The position numbers were made by a program, and so were the translations under genes. Under the pieces are notes generated by a model. It saw only the letters and a program-made list of their open reading frames with translations. It was not told where the DNA came from and did not search any database. From Amycolatopsis acididurans (GTDB taxonomy: Bacteria > Actinomycetota > Actinomycetes > Mycobacteriales > Pseudonocardiaceae), in the NCBI RefSeq assembly GCF_012328925.1, contig NZ_JAAXLS010000005.1, forward strand, positions 62,001 through 126,000: a stretch of 64,000 nt of DNA. Direction: 5' to 3'. Of this stretch, positions 53,732-63,180 are shown piece by piece; within the stretch, counting starts at the first letter, position 1; every line of letters starts with the position of its first letter.

Positions 53732-55009
53732 TCAGCCCTGGGTGCGGAACACCAGCGACGAATGGCCCACCCGGATCACGTCGCCGTCGGCGAGCTGCCA
53801 CGTCTGAACCGGCGTGCCGTTGACGGTGGTGCCGTTGGTGGAACCGATGTCGGCGAGCGTCGCGCTCTGGCCGTCCCAGGTGATCTCCAGGTGGCGCCGC
53901 GAGACACCGGTGTCCGGGAGGCGGAAGTCCGCGTCCTGGCCACGCCCGACCACGTTGCCGCCCTGCTTGAGGGAGTAGCTGCGGTTGGAGCCGTCGTCCA
54001 GCTGGAGCGTCGCGTTCAGCTGACGGTTGCCGCCCTGCACCGCGGGCGGGGCGTAGCCCTGCTGCGCGTACGGGTCCGGAGCGGCCTGCGGGGGGTATCC
54101 ACCGCCCTGCGGGGCGCCGTAGCCGGGCTGCTGGGGGGCACCGTAGCCCTGGTCGTAACCGGGCTGGCCGCCGTAGCCACCTTGGTCGTAGCCACCCTGC
54201 GGGGCGCCGTACCCCTGCTCGTAACCGGGCTGGGGAGCGCCGTAACCCTGGTCGTAGCCACCTTGCTGCGGGGCGCCGTAGCCCTGGTCGTAGCCGGGCT
54301 GGCCGTACCCGCCCTGCTCGTACCCACCGGGGGGCGTGCCAGGGGCACCGCCGTAGCCGCCCTGCTGTTCGTAGCCGGGCTGGGCGCCGTAGCCGCCCTG
54401 CTGTTCGTAACCCGGCTGGCCGCCGTAGCCGCCCTGGTCGTACCCGGGTTGTCCCTGCTGTCCATAGCCGTACTGGCCACCGTGCTGGCCGCCGTGCTGG
54501 CCGTACGGGTCACCCTGGTCGTATTGGCCGTAGCCGGGGGGCTGGCTCATTGCTGGGTCTCCTGCGTTGCTGGGTCGTGCTGGCCGTCCTGGGTCCGTGG
54601 CGCCACGCGCATGTGCGTCCGGATCGACGGATGAACGGGTTTTGAATTGTCCAGTATGCAGTGCCTCGTTGCGCTCGAGCGAAACTACGACGTCACCATA
54701 GGTGTCCCAGCCGTGCTCGGCGAGATGCTGTGACACTGCTTCCGCAAGCACCTTGGTGACCCGCTGCTCATCGCCGGCCATTCGGTCATGGTCGGCAGCA
54801 CCCAACGAGACGATGTAGTGGTTCGGGGCGAGCAGCCTACCCCCGGCCAGCTCACGTACGTTCTCCTCACCTTCTCGTTCGAGTGCCTGCGCCACTTCCT
54901 GAGTGACGACATTGCCGCCGAACATACGCGCGAAGGTGTTGCCGACCAGGCTTTCCAGGCGTCGATCAAACCGTTCAACGCGGCCCACCGGGGTCCGTGC
55001 CTCCTTCAT
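53732..55009 (-). CDS. fhaA: FHA-domain protein FhaA with long Gly/Tyr/Gln-rich linker
   Basis: 425 aa from the ATG at 55009 ([20 protein letters not shown]). N-terminal DUF3662 domain (about 1-125), a low-complexity linker (about 155-330) built of repeated [16 protein letters not shown] and GYEQQGGYG units, and a C-terminal FHA domain ([39 protein letters not shown]). Binds phosphorylated PknB/MviN in mycobacteria. First gene of the operon; tRNA-Leu lies divergently upstream. Confidence 0.94.
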   Translation of the reverse strand: MKEARTPVGRVERFDRRLESLVGNTFARMFGGNVVTQEVAQALEREGEENVRELAGGRLLAPNHYIVSLGAADHDRMAGDEQRVTKVLAEAVSQHLAEHGWDTYGDVVVSLERNEALHTGQFKTRSSVDPDAHARGATDPGRPARPSNAGDPAMSQPPGYGQYDQGDPYGQHGGQHGGQYGYGQQGQPGYDQGGYGGQPGYEQQGGYGAQPGYEQQGGYGGAPGTPPGGYEQGGYGQPGYDQGYGAPQQGGYDQGYGAPQPGYEQGYGAPQGGYDQGGYGGQPGYDQGYGAPQQPGYGAPQGGGYPPQAAPDPYAQQGYAPPAVQGGNRQLNATLQLDDGSNRSYSLKQGGNVVGRGQDADFRLPDTGVSRRHLEITWDGQSATLADIGSTNGTTVNGTPVQTWQLADGDVIRVGHSSLVFRTQG

Positions 55010-55121
55010 GCGTGTGCTTTCGCACCCGATCCTATCCGGATCTGAGCCCCTCGACACGGCCCCCGGTAAAACCCCCCGAACGCGCCTGATACGCTTTGCG
55101 GGCTGTCAGAGAGAAGCGCTC

Positions 55122-55204
55122 GGGCGAGTGGCGGAATGGCAGACGCGCACGGTTCAGGTCCGTGTGTCCGAAAGGACGTGAGGGTTCAACTCCCTCCTCG
55201 CCCA
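55122..55204 (+). tRNA. leuT: tRNA-Leu (CAG)
   Basis: 83-nt class II tRNA: acceptor GGGCGAG / CTCGCCC plus A, anticodon arm CACGG / CCGTG with loop TTCAGGT (anticodon 55155-55157), a long variable arm (TGTCC GAAA GGACG), T arm GAGGG TTCAACT CCCTC. Same position as leuT after fhaA in mycobacteria. Confidence 0.97.
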
Positions 55205-55212
55205 CCCTGTTC

Positions 55213-55324
55213 AGTGGCTTTTGGCCACTTTCCCTTATTCCTTGTTTGTTGTGGGGGCCGAGCCCCCACGCCCCCACGGTGCGGTGTCTCGCCATTCGAG
55301 GTGGTCACCTTCGGTGGTCACCTC
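55213..55324. terminator. Three hairpins between tRNA-Leu and the dehydratase gene
   Basis: AGTGGC/GCCACT (55213-55229) followed by TTTCCCTT ends tRNA-Leu; GTGGGGGC/GCCCCCAC (55251-55269) and GAGGTGGTCACC/GGTGGTCACCTC (55298-55324, two wobbles) can stop either strand. No gene in 55205-55354. Confidence 0.65.
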
Positions 55325-55354
55325 GGCCCACGTGGGGTGTGTCACATTGCTCTG

Positions 55355-56254
55355 TTACGGGAGCCAGTCTGTGTTGGCGCCGCAGAGGATCACGCATGGT
55401 CGTTCACCGGGGACCGTTCCGCGTAGCCAGGCGGCGAACGACACCGCCGCCGCCGGTTCCACGGCGAGCCGGAACTCCTCCCACAGCCGGTCGCGCGCGG
55501 CGAGGATCTCGTCGTCGGGTACCAGCAGCGACCTCACCGGGTGAGTCGAGAGGACCTCGAAGGGCACCTCGCCGACCCGGGTGGCGCCGAGGGCCGACGA
55601 CGCGACGGAGTTCACCTCGGCATCGACCGGCTTGCCCGCCGCGAGCGCCGCGTGCAGGCCGGCGCAGTGCTCCGGCTCCACGGCCACCGTCAGCCGCCCT
55701 CCGCCGCCCAGCGCGACTCCGGCGGCGAGACCACCGCCGCCCACCGCGACCGCGATCGAGTCCACCTCCGGGGCGTCGCGCACGATCTCGGCCGCGGCCG
55801 TGCCCTGCCCCGCGACGACGGCGGGATCGTTGTACGCCTCCACGTACCGCACGCCGGGCTTCGCGGCCGCCTCGTGCGCGGCCGCGGCGGCGTCGGCATA
55901 GCGGTCGCCGACCCGGACCAGCCGTGCCCCGGCGCCTTCGATGCGCCGCGCCTTGCCCTCCGGCACCGACGTGGGCACGTAGACGGTCGCGGGCAGGCCG
56001 AGGATCGCGGCCGCCGCCGCTACCCCGATGCCGTGGTTGCCGCCGGAAGCGGTCACCACGCGGTCCGGCCGCTCGCCGGTCAGCAGGGCGTTGAGCGCGC
56101 CACGGAGTTTGAACGAGCCGGTCCGCTGGAGGTGCTCCAGCTTGAGCACCACCGGTTTGCCGTCGACCTCGGCGCGCAGCAGCGGCGTGTGCCGGACGTG
56201 GGGGCGGAGGCGCTCGGCCGCGGCGGCGACGTCATACGCGAGAGTGGCTGTCAT
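55355..56254 (-). CDS. Serine/threonine dehydratase-like PLP enzyme
   Basis: 299 aa from the ATG at 56254. PLP-lysine in RTGSFKLRGALNALLTG, ASGGNHGIGVAAAAAIL, phosphate loop VAVGGGGLAAGVALG, C-terminal CGAN in place of the usual SGGN-type Ser-containing loop. Distinct from the enzyme at 35869. Divergent from a LysR regulator that probably controls it. Substrate among Ser/Thr is not decidable. Confidence 0.85.
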   Translation of the reverse strand: MTATLAYDVAAAAERLRPHVRHTPLLRAEVDGKPVVLKLEHLQRTGSFKLRGALNALLTGERPDRVVTASGGNHGIGVAAAAAILGLPATVYVPTSVPEGKARRIEGAGARLVRVGDRYADAAAAAHEAAAKPGVRYVEAYNDPAVVAGQGTAAAEIVRDAPEVDSIAVAVGGGGLAAGVALGGGGRLTVAVEPEHCAGLHAALAAGKPVDAEVNSVASSALGATRVGEVPFEVLSTHPVRSLLVPDDEILAARDRLWEEFRLAVEPAAAVSFAAWLRGTVPGERPCVILCGANTDWLP

Positions 56255-56298
56255 GGCTCCAGCCTGGCCCCGCCGAGCCATAAGCCGCTAACGCTTTC

Positions 56299-56317
56299 CG
56301 CTAAGCCGACATTAGCG
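56299..56317. promoter_or_regulatory. LysR-type operator in the dehydratase/LysR intergenic region
   Basis: Inverted repeat CGCTAA (56299-56304) - 7 bp - TTAGCG (56312-56317); a further CGCTAACG precedes it at 56287-56294. Fits the T-N11-A type LysR box. Confidence 0.6.
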
Positions 56318-56328
56318 ATACTTACGGC

Positions 56329-57231
56329 GTGATCACCGCCGAACGGCTGCGCGTGCTCGTCGAGGTCGCGCACGCCGGGTCCATCGCGACGGCCGCGCGC
56401 CGCATGGGATTCACGCCCTCCGCGCTGTCGCAGCAACTCGCGAGGCTGGAACGCGAGGTCGGGTGCACGCTGCTGGAACGCCGCGCGACCGGTGCCGCGC
56501 TCACCGAAGCGGGCCGGCTGCTGGTCGGCCACGGCGAGACGATCGCCGGTGAGCTGCGGGCCGCCGAACAGGCGGTGCGGGAACTACGCGAGCTGCCGGC
56601 GGCGGACCTCTCGGTCGGCACCTTCGCGACCGCGGGCCAACTGCTCCTGCCGCCCGCGATGCGCGCCTTCCGCGAGGCGCATCCGCGGACCAGGCTGCGG
56701 CTGACCGACCTCGAACCGCCGGACGGGTACGACCTGGTCGTGGCCGGTGAGCTGGACCTGCTGATCACGCACCGGTACCCCGGGGTGGAGCTGCCGCCGG
56801 CGCGCGGGCTCGCGCGCGAACCGTTGCTGGCCGACCGGCTTCGCCTGGTGTTGCCCGCCGACCATCCCCGCGCCGCGGCCCGACGCCTGCGCTTCGAGGA
56901 TTTCGCCGAGGACGACTGGATCTCCGGCGACGACCGCGCGCCGAGCCGGGTGTGCTTCCAGAGCCTGGTCGCCGAGACCGGCGTGGCGCCGAGGGTGGCC
57001 TACGAGACGCGCGACTACGCGGGCATCCTCGCGCTCGTGCGCGCGGGGCTCGGAGTGAGTTTCGTGCCGGACAGCCTGCTCACGGCGGCTGACCGGAGCG
57101 GGCTGGTCGTCCGCGACCTGAGCGGACGGCGGCCGGTGCGCGAGATCTACACGGTGCACCGCGACCGGCCACCGGCCCACGTCGCGACGATGGTGTCGCT
57201 GCTCGCGGAGAGCGCGCGACGGTTTCGCTAG
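56329..57231 (+). CDS. LysR-family transcriptional regulator
   Basis: 300 aa, GTG start. LysR wHTH at 3-60: RLRVLVEVAHAGSIATAARR then MGFTPSALSQQLARLEREVG; the periplasmic-binding-like effector domain spans about 90-295. Divergent from the dehydratase over a 74-bp region with a dyad. Ends overlapping the convergent FKBP gene by 4 bp. Effector probably related to the dehydratase substrate (inference). Confidence 0.9.
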   Translation: MITAERLRVLVEVAHAGSIATAARRMGFTPSALSQQLARLEREVGCTLLERRATGAALTEAGRLLVGHGETIAGELRAAEQAVRELRELPAADLSVGTFATAGQLLLPPAMRAFREAHPRTRLRLTDLEPPDGYDLVVAGELDLLITHRYPGVELPPARGLAREPLLADRLRLVLPADHPRAAARRLRFEDFAEDDWISGDDRAPSRVCFQSLVAETGVAPRVAYETRDYAGILALVRAGLGVSFVPDSLLTAADRSGLVVRDLSGRRPVREIYTVHRDRPPAHVATMVSLLAESARRFR

Positions 57232-57602
57232 CCGACCTCGACGAGATCGACCACGAAGATCAACGTTTCGTTGGGCTTGATCACGCCGCCCGCGCCACGC
57301 TCTCCGTAGGCAAGGTGCGGCGGGATGACCAGCTTGCGCCGGCCGCCGACGCGCATGCCCTGCACACCCTGGTCCCAGCCGGGGATGACGTGACCCTGGC
57401 CGAGCGGGAACCGCAGCGGCTGCCCGCGGTCCCACGACGCGTCGAACTGTTCGCCGCTGGAATGTGAGACGCCGACATAGTGCACCGAGACGACCTGCCC
57501 GGCGGACGCCTCGGGGCCGTCACCGACCGTCACGTCTGTGATCTCCAGCTCGGCGGGTGGCGGACCGTCGGGCCGGTCGACGACGGGCTTTTCCAATGCC
57601 AT
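57228..57602 (-). CDS. FKBP-type peptidyl-prolyl isomerase
   Basis: 124 aa, single FKBP domain: VSVHYVGVSHSSGEQFDASW, GHVIPGWDQGVQGMRVGGRR, IPPHLAYGERGAGGVIKPNE, FVVDLVEV. No signal peptide, so cytoplasmic. ATG preceded by GAGGAGTATCC. Divergent from the PLP lyase gene. Confidence 0.94.
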   Translation of the reverse strand: MALEKPVVDRPDGPPPAELEITDVTVGDGPEASAGQVVSVHYVGVSHSSGEQFDASWDRGQPLRFPLGQGHVIPGWDQGVQGMRVGGRRKLVIPPHLAYGERGAGGVIKPNETLIFVVDLVEVG

Positions 57603-57655
57603 GGATACTCCTCGTTATCGGATGGTGCACCGTAACAACAGTGTGAGGAGTCGGC

Positions 57656-58690
57656 ATGACGGACTGGTCCCCTCGGACGAAGGCGATCGTGGCCGGGCGC
57701 CCGACCGGTGCCGGGGAGCCGCTGAACACGCCGATCGTGCCCGCGAGCACCTACGTCGCGGGCGGCGAGTTCGCCTACTCGCGCGAGGACGGAACGCCGA
57801 CGTGGAACGCGCTGGAGGAGGCGATCGGCGCGCTCGAAGGCGGGCATGCGGTCTCCTTCGCCTCCGGGATCGGCGCCGTCGCGGCCGTGCTCGACCTGTT
57901 CCCGGCCGGTACCGAGGTCGCGGTGCCCACGTTCAGTTACGCCGGAACCCGTGGCCTGCTCGACCACGCCGCCAAGATGGGGCGGCTCCAGGTGCGGCGC
58001 GTCGATCCCGCCGACACCGAGGGCTGGGCGCGGGCCGCGGCGGAGACCGATCTGCTGTGGATCGAGTCCCCGACGAACCCGACGCTGGAGCTGATCGACG
58101 TCGCGCCGCTCACCGGCAAGCGCGCGAAGGTGGTCGTGGACAACACTTTCGCCTCGCCCCTGGGTCGGCAGCCGTTGTCGCACGGCGCGGACATCGTGGT
58201 GCACAGCGCGACGAAACTCATCGGCGGGCACAGTGACCTGCTGCTCGGGCTGACGATCACCGCGGACGAGGGCCTCGCGGGCGAACTACGCGCCGCGCGC
58301 ACCCGCAACGGCGCCACACCGGGCGCACTGGAGGCGTGGCTGGCCCTGCGCGGCCTGCGCACGCTGCCCGTCCGCCTCGCCGAACAGTCCCGGACCGCTG
58401 CGCTGCTGGCGGAGCGGCTCGCCGCACATCCCGCGGTCGGGAAGGTCGGCTATCCCGGTGAGGGCACGATGATCGCCTTCGAGATGCCGGACGCCGCGAG
58501 CGCGGACCGGGTGTGCGCGTCGGTCCGGCTGATCGTGCACGCGACGAGCCTCGGTGGGGTGGAGAGCCTGCTCGAACGGCGGGCGGCGTGGTCGGGCGAC
58601 GCGCACGTGCCCGCCGGCCTGATCCGGTTCAGCGTCGGGCTGGAGGATCCCGAAGACCTCTGGCGTGACCTGGAACAGGCGCTTCGCTAA
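57656..58690 (+). CDS. Cystathionine gamma-lyase/synthase-family PLP enzyme
   Basis: 344 aa, somewhat shorter than the usual 380-400. Cys/Met-metabolism PLP fold: YSREDGTPTWNALEEAIGAL, FASGIGAVAAVL, IESPTNPTLELIDV, VVDNTFASPLGRQPLSHGAD, PLP-lysine in HSATKLIGGHSDLLLG, and ATSLGGVESLLERRA. The choice between gamma-synthase, gamma-lyase or beta-lyase cannot be made. ATG with TGAGGAGTCGGC upstream. Confidence 0.88.
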   Translation: MTDWSPRTKAIVAGRPTGAGEPLNTPIVPASTYVAGGEFAYSREDGTPTWNALEEAIGALEGGHAVSFASGIGAVAAVLDLFPAGTEVAVPTFSYAGTRGLLDHAAKMGRLQVRRVDPADTEGWARAAAETDLLWIESPTNPTLELIDVAPLTGKRAKVVVDNTFASPLGRQPLSHGADIVVHSATKLIGGHSDLLLGLTITADEGLAGELRAARTRNGATPGALEAWLALRGLRTLPVRLAEQSRTAALLAERLAAHPAVGKVGYPGEGTMIAFEMPDAASADRVCASVRLIVHATSLGGVESLLERRAAWSGDAHVPAGLIRFSVGLEDPEDLWRDLEQALR

Positions 58691-59100
58691 GCGACTTTCC
58701 GGCGGTTGTTCAGCTCGTCGGCGTCCAGATGCCAGCTGTGGATCCAGTGCGGATGGATGCGGATCACCTCGCGGGAGAAGAACTCGCCGCCGTACGGGGG
58801 ATCGATGCCGGTGAGCAGTTCCGCGTGGCCGCGGACCTCGACACCGCGACCCCAGCCGGGTTTCACCGCGCCCGGCTCGTCGGGGGTCATGTCGTCGACG
58901 ACGAACGAGACCGCCGGATTCTTCGCTAGGTTGCGCCATTTCTGGCTCTTGCTGTTGTCCGGTCCGCCGATGTCGATCGTGCCGTCGTCGTTGAGCGCGA
59001 ACCCGGTCGGCCGCACCTGCGGCCCGTTCGGTCCGATCGTGCCGAGCCGCCCCAGTGACTGGGATTTGAGATACGCCAGTTCGTATTGCGTGAAGGACAT
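58687..59100 (-). CDS. PPOX-class (F420/FMN) split-barrel oxidoreductase
   Basis: 137 aa pyridoxamine-oxidase-like split barrel: YLKSQSLGRLGTIGPNGPQV, RPTGFALNDDGTIDIGG, SKSQKWRNLAKNPAVSFVVD. This subfamily in actinobacteria commonly uses F420 or haem/FMN. Converges by 4 bp with the PLP gene. Activity unknown. Confidence 0.85.
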   Translation of the reverse strand: MSFTQYELAYLKSQSLGRLGTIGPNGPQVRPTGFALNDDGTIDIGGPDNSKSQKWRNLAKNPAVSFVVDDMTPDEPGAVKPGWGRGVEVRGHAELLTGIDPPYGGEFFSREVIRIHPHWIHSWHLDADELNNRRKVA

Positions 59101-59126
59101 GCTCCGACGCTAAGACCTCGAGTTAA

Positions 59127-59861
59127 CTAGAGGTCAAGCAGATGGCGCAGCACGACGCGGTCCTCGGCCGGGACGTACTCGGCGTAGTGGTCGTACAGCG
59201 CACGGCGCGCCAGCCGCTCGGCCAGCGGTCCGTCGCCGTCGCGTACCGCGTTGAGCACCTCGGTGTGGTGCGCGACGGACGCGCGCATCAGCGCCGCGCG
59301 GTCCGCCGTGTTCTCCAGCTTGCCTTCGATCAGGTCGAGCACCACCCCGCGCACAACCTTGGCGCACACCACGATCAGCGAGTTCCGGCTCGCCCGCGCC
59401 ACGATGTCGTGGAACGCGACGTCCGCACTGCTGAACTCGGGTTGATCCGAATCGCTCATCGCGGCGAGCGCGGCCTCGAGCTCGTCCAAATCGGACTCGG
59501 TGCGCAGTTCGGCGGCCAGCCGGTAGGCCGAGCCCTCCAGGATCATCCGGAACTGCACCAGCTCCGCCAGCCCCAGCGATTCCGCGCGAGCCAGCCGGTC
59601 GAGCGACTTTCGCAGCGCCGCCGGTGACGCGCCGAGCACCTCCGGGCCGCGCGGATCCCCGGCGCGCGATCGGACCAGCCCGTCGGACTGCAGTACCCGC
59701 AGCGCCTCGCGGATCGTGGAGCGGCTGACGCCGAACTGTGCCATCAGCTCGCGTTCGCTCGGCAGGCGTTCGCCCGGCCGGAGTCTGCCGGAGAGCACGG
59801 CCTGCTCGATCTGCTCGACGACGCGCTCGTAGGCGCGGACCGCGCTGACCGGTTCGAACAT
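59127..59861 (-). CDS. FadR/GntR-family transcriptional regulator
   Basis: 244 aa from the ATG at 59861 (MFEPVSAVRAYERVVEQIEQ); the frame is open far upstream but only antisense to the transporter gene. GntR wHTH (about 12-75: LPSERELMAQFGVSRSTIRE, LRVLQSDGLVRSR), FCD all-helical effector domain (95-235) with metal/ligand His in DVAFHDIVARASRN. Divergent from the ABC importer; operator TGGTCAGACCA between them. Confidence 0.9.
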   Translation of the reverse strand: MFEPVSAVRAYERVVEQIEQAVLSGRLRPGERLPSERELMAQFGVSRSTIREALRVLQSDGLVRSRAGDPRGPEVLGASPAALRKSLDRLARAESLGLAELVQFRMILEGSAYRLAAELRTESDLDELEAALAAMSDSDQPEFSSADVAFHDIVARASRNSLIVVCAKVVRGVVLDLIEGKLENTADRAALMRASVAHHTEVLNAVRDGDGPLAERLARRALYDHYAEYVPAEDRVVLRHLLDL

Positions 59862-59907
59862 GATTGGCCTCTTGACCTTGCTCCCCGTCGAATGCAAACC
59901 TAGGCTA

Positions 59908-59920
59908 CTGGTCAGACCAG
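59908..59920. promoter_or_regulatory. FadR-type operator
   Basis: CTGGTCAGACCAG, a perfect palindrome holding the GntR/FadR core TGGT-N3-ACCA, 23 bp before the solute-binding-protein start. Confidence 0.75.
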
Positions 59921-59942
59921 CATACTGGCTTGGAGCGTGGGT

Positions 59943-61433
59943 ATGAAAGTACGCGCCTGGGCGTCGGCGCTGGCGCTGCTGCTGGTTGCCTCCGGCTGCT
60001 CCGCAGGCTCGACCGCGTCGGTGAGCGGCGGCCCGGACACGCTCGCGGTCGGTTTCTCGGCCGAGCCGGCGAACTTCGACTTCACGCACACCGACGGCAC
60101 CGCGATTCCGCAGGCGCTGCTGTACAACGTCTACGAGGGCCTGGTGAAAACCGACGCCAGCGGCAAGGTCGTGCCGCTGCTCGCGCGGTCGTGGACGGTC
60201 AGCCCGGACCGGCGGACCTACGACTTCGCGCTGCAGGACGGCGTCCGCTTCAGCAATGGTGCCCCGTTCACCGCCGACGACGTGAAGTTCTCCATCGAGC
60301 GCGTGAAGACCGACTGGACGATCTCGATCAAGTCCAAAATGGACGTGGTCGATCACGTCGAGGTGGTCGATCCGCTGCACACCAGGGTGGTGCTGAAAAA
60401 GCCCAGCAACGGCTGGCTGTTCGACATGACCACCCGGCTCGGCGCGATGTTCAGCCCCACCGGAGTGGCCGATCTGGCGAACACCCCGGTCGGCACCGGG
60501 CCGTACGTGGTGACGCAGCGCCGCCGCGGAGACTCGATCGTGCTGCAGCAGAATCCCGCGTACTGGGGCCGGAAACCGGCGTACAAGACGGTGATTCTCA
60601 AATACATCAAGGATCCGACGGCGCTGAACAACGCCCTGCTGAGCAACGGGATCGACGTGATCTCCACGATCTCCGCGCCGGACTCGATTCCCCAGTTCGA
60701 GAACGACAACCGGTTCACCGTGCTGCAGGGCACCACGAACAGTGAGGTCGTGTTGTCCTTCAACGGAAAGCGCGCCCCGCTGAACGATCCCCGCGTGCGG
60801 CAGGCGCTGACACTGGCGATCGACCGGAAGGCCCTGCTGGAGACGGCGTGGGCGGGTCGCGGCACGCTGATCGGCAGCATGGTCCCGCCCACCGACCCGT
60901 GGTACGAGGACCTGTCCGGCTACTACCCGTACGATCCGGCGCGGGCGAAGGCGCTGCTCGCCCAGGCGGGACAGGCGAGTCTGTCGCTGCGGCTGCGGAT
61001 TCCCAACCTGTCCTACGCGGTTTCCTCCGCGCAGGTCGTCGCGTCCGATCTGGCCGACATCGGCGTGCACGTGACGATCGAGCCGCTGGACTTTCCCGCG
61101 GTGTGGCTCAAGCAGGTGTTCACCGACCACGACTTCGACATGTCGATCGTGCAGCACGTGGAGGCCCGCGACATCACCACCTTCGGCAATCCGAACTACT
61201 ACTGGGGCTACGACAATCCGACGGTGCGGCAACTGCTCGCGCAGGCCGATGCCGGCACGGAGCAGGAACAGATCGCGGACATGAAGGCGGTCGCCAGTAC
61301 GATCACCGCGGACGCGGCGGCCGACTGGCTGTTCCTGTTCCCGAACGTGGTGGTCGCCAAGAACAAGGTGACCGGTCTGGCCCGCAACCAGGTCAGCGAA
61401 TCCTTCGATCTGACGGGGCTGGGAAAGCGATGA
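59943..61433 (+). CDS. Family 5 extracellular solute-binding lipoprotein
   Basis: 496 aa from the ATG at 59943 (TTGGAG eight bases upstream; a GTG two codons earlier has too short a spacing). Lipoprotein signal MKVRAWASALALLLVASGCS (Cys19). SBP-5 pattern: VYEGLVKTDASGKVVPLLAR, VRFSNGAPFTADDVKFSIER, PVGTGPYVVTQRR, RVRQALTLAIDRKALLE. Captures peptides or a similar ligand for the ABC importer; ligand unknown. Confidence 0.92.
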   Translation: MKVRAWASALALLLVASGCSAGSTASVSGGPDTLAVGFSAEPANFDFTHTDGTAIPQALLYNVYEGLVKTDASGKVVPLLARSWTVSPDRRTYDFALQDGVRFSNGAPFTADDVKFSIERVKTDWTISIKSKMDVVDHVEVVDPLHTRVVLKKPSNGWLFDMTTRLGAMFSPTGVADLANTPVGTGPYVVTQRRRGDSIVLQQNPAYWGRKPAYKTVILKYIKDPTALNNALLSNGIDVISTISAPDSIPQFENDNRFTVLQGTTNSEVVLSFNGKRAPLNDPRVRQALTLAIDRKALLETAWAGRGTLIGSMVPPTDPWYEDLSGYYPYDPARAKALLAQAGQASLSLRLRIPNLSYAVSSAQVVASDLADIGVHVTIEPLDFPAVWLKQVFTDHDFDMSIVQHVEARDITTFGNPNYYWGYDNPTVRQLLAQADAGTEQEQIADMKAVASTITADAAADWLFLFPNVVVAKNKVTGLARNQVSESFDLTGLGKR

Positions 61434-62374
61434 CCGCGATCGTGCGCCGCACGGCGATCTTCGTGGTGAGCTTGTTCGTCGCCTCGATCGTGGTGTTCGC
61501 CTTCATGGCCGTGCTGCCCGGCGATCCGGCACAGGTCGCGCTCGGCGTCAGCGCGACACCGGAACTGCTGGCCAAGACGCGCCACGACTTCGGGCTCGAC
61601 CGTCCACTCACGGCTCAGTATTTCAGCTGGATGGGTGGGGTGCTGCACGGCGACTTCGGCCGGTCCTACGTGACCGGCGAGGCGATCGGACCGCAGCTGA
61701 TCGACCGGCTCGGCGTCACGTTGTGGCTCGTCGGCGCCGGAATGCTGGTGGCGCTGATCCTCGCGATCCCGTTCGGCACGCTCGCCGCGACCTGGCACCG
61801 GCGCGCGCCGGGCACGGCGATCTCCGGGCTGTCGCAGCTGGGTGTGGCGATTCCGGCGTTCCTCGCCGGAATCCTGCTGGTGCAGGTGTTCGCGGTGCAG
61901 TTGCGGTGGTTGCCGTCGGGCGGCTGGACCCCGCCGAACCAGGACGTCGGCGAGTTCCTGCGCGGACTCGTGCTGCCCGCGTTGTCGCTGGGCATCGTGC
62001 AGGGCGCGGTGCTGACGAGATATGTGCGTTCGGCGGTGCTGGACACGTTGGGCCAGGACTACCTGCGCACGGCGAGATCGAAGGGGCTCCGGCCGTACCC
62101 GGCGCTGATGCGGCACGGACTGCGCAACGCCGCCGTGCCGGTGGTGACGGTGCTCGGACTGCAGTTGACGACGCTGCTGATCGGCGCGGTCGTGGTGGAG
62201 CGGGTGTTCGTGTTGCCGGGCCTCGGCTCGATGCTGCTGGACTCGGTGTCCTCGCGGGATCTGCTTTCGGTACAGGGAATCGTGCTCGTGCTGGTGGTGG
62301 CGGTGCTGCTGGTGAACTTCGTCGTGGACGTGGCGTACGTGCTCGTCGACCCCAGGTTGCGGAGTAGCCGATGA
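61430..62374 (+). CDS. Peptide-type ABC transporter permease (DppB-like)
   Basis: 314 aa, ATGA overlap with the binding-protein gene. Six TM helices; N-terminal AIFVVSLFVASIVVFAFMAV and PGDPAQVALG, and the EAA loop YLRTARSKGLRPYPALMRHG. Partner of the next permease. Confidence 0.93.
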   Translation: MTAIVRRTAIFVVSLFVASIVVFAFMAVLPGDPAQVALGVSATPELLAKTRHDFGLDRPLTAQYFSWMGGVLHGDFGRSYVTGEAIGPQLIDRLGVTLWLVGAGMLVALILAIPFGTLAATWHRRAPGTAISGLSQLGVAIPAFLAGILLVQVFAVQLRWLPSGGWTPPNQDVGEFLRGLVLPALSLGIVQGAVLTRYVRSAVLDTLGQDYLRTARSKGLRPYPALMRHGLRNAAVPVVTVLGLQLTTLLIGAVVVERVFVLPGLGSMLLDSVSSRDLLSVQGIVLVLVVAVLLVNFVVDVAYVLVDPRLRSSR

Positions 62375-63180
62375 ACCGGAACCTGTGGATCGGATCGGTA
62401 CTGGTCGGGCTGGTCGTGCTGGCCGCACTGGTGTCGTTCGTGTGGACGCCGCACGATCCGCTCAAGGTCGACGCGGCGGTGCGGCTGGCGGGCCCGAGCG
62501 CGGACTACTGGTTCGGCACCGACAAGTTCGGCCGCGATGTCGCCAGCCAGATCATGGTCGGCGCGCGGAGCACGCTCTACGTGGGTGTGATCGCGGTCGG
62601 CGTCGCGGCGATCATCGGCACACCGCTCGGCATCCTCGCCGCGATGTCGAAGCGGTGGCTGGGCGAGCTGGTCATGCGCGTCAACGATCTGGTGCTGGCG
62701 TTTCCCGCGCTGCTGCTGGCGATCATGTTCGGCGCGGTGTACGGCGCGAGCACGGTGACCGCGATGATCGCGATCGGCATCGCGACGATCCCGTCGTTCG
62801 CCCGCATCGCGCGTTCGGCGACGTTGCAGGTGATGAGCACGGAGTACGTGCTGGCGGCCCGCGCGGGCGGCCGGTCGCGGCTGTCGATCGCGCGGCGGCA
62901 CGTGCTGCGCAACATCGCGGGCCTGGTGATCGTGCAGTGCTCGGTGTCGTTCGCGATCGCGGTACTGGCCGAGGCCGCGCTGTCGTTCCTCGGATTCGGC
63001 ACGCGCCCGCCGACGCCGTCGTGGGGGCGGATGCTGCAGGAGTCGCAGGAACTGCTGACCGTGCAGCCACGGCTGGCGCTGGTGCCCGGGGTCGCGATCG
63101 CCGTCGCGGTGCTCGGGTTCAACCTGCTCGGGGATGGGCTTCGGGACCGGTTCGATCCCAGGCTGGAGGGGCGGCGATGA
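62371..63180 (+). CDS. Peptide-type ABC transporter permease (DppC-like)
   Basis: 269 aa, ATGA overlap. N-terminal TM, GTDKFGRDVASQIMVGARST typical of DppC/OppC, EAA loop YVLAARAGGRSRLSIARRHV, FLGFGTRPPTPSWGRML. Co-translated with the flanking genes. Confidence 0.93.
   Translation: MNRNLWIGSVLVGLVVLAALVSFVWTPHDPLKVDAAVRLAGPSADYWFGTDKFGRDVASQIMVGARSTLYVGVIAVGVAAIIGTPLGILAAMSKRWLGELVMRVNDLVLAFPALLLAIMFGAVYGASTVTAMIAIGIATIPSFARIARSATLQVMSTEYVLAARAGGRSRLSIARRHVLRNIAGLVIVQCSVSFAIAVLAEAALSFLGFGTRPPTPSWGRMLQESQELLTVQPRLALVPGVAIAVAVLGFNLLGDGLRDRFDPRLEGRR

Noticed and set aside
54040..54545. CRISPR-like or satellite repeats
   Set aside because: The repeats are in-frame codons of FhaA's low-complexity linker, degenerate and without spacers.
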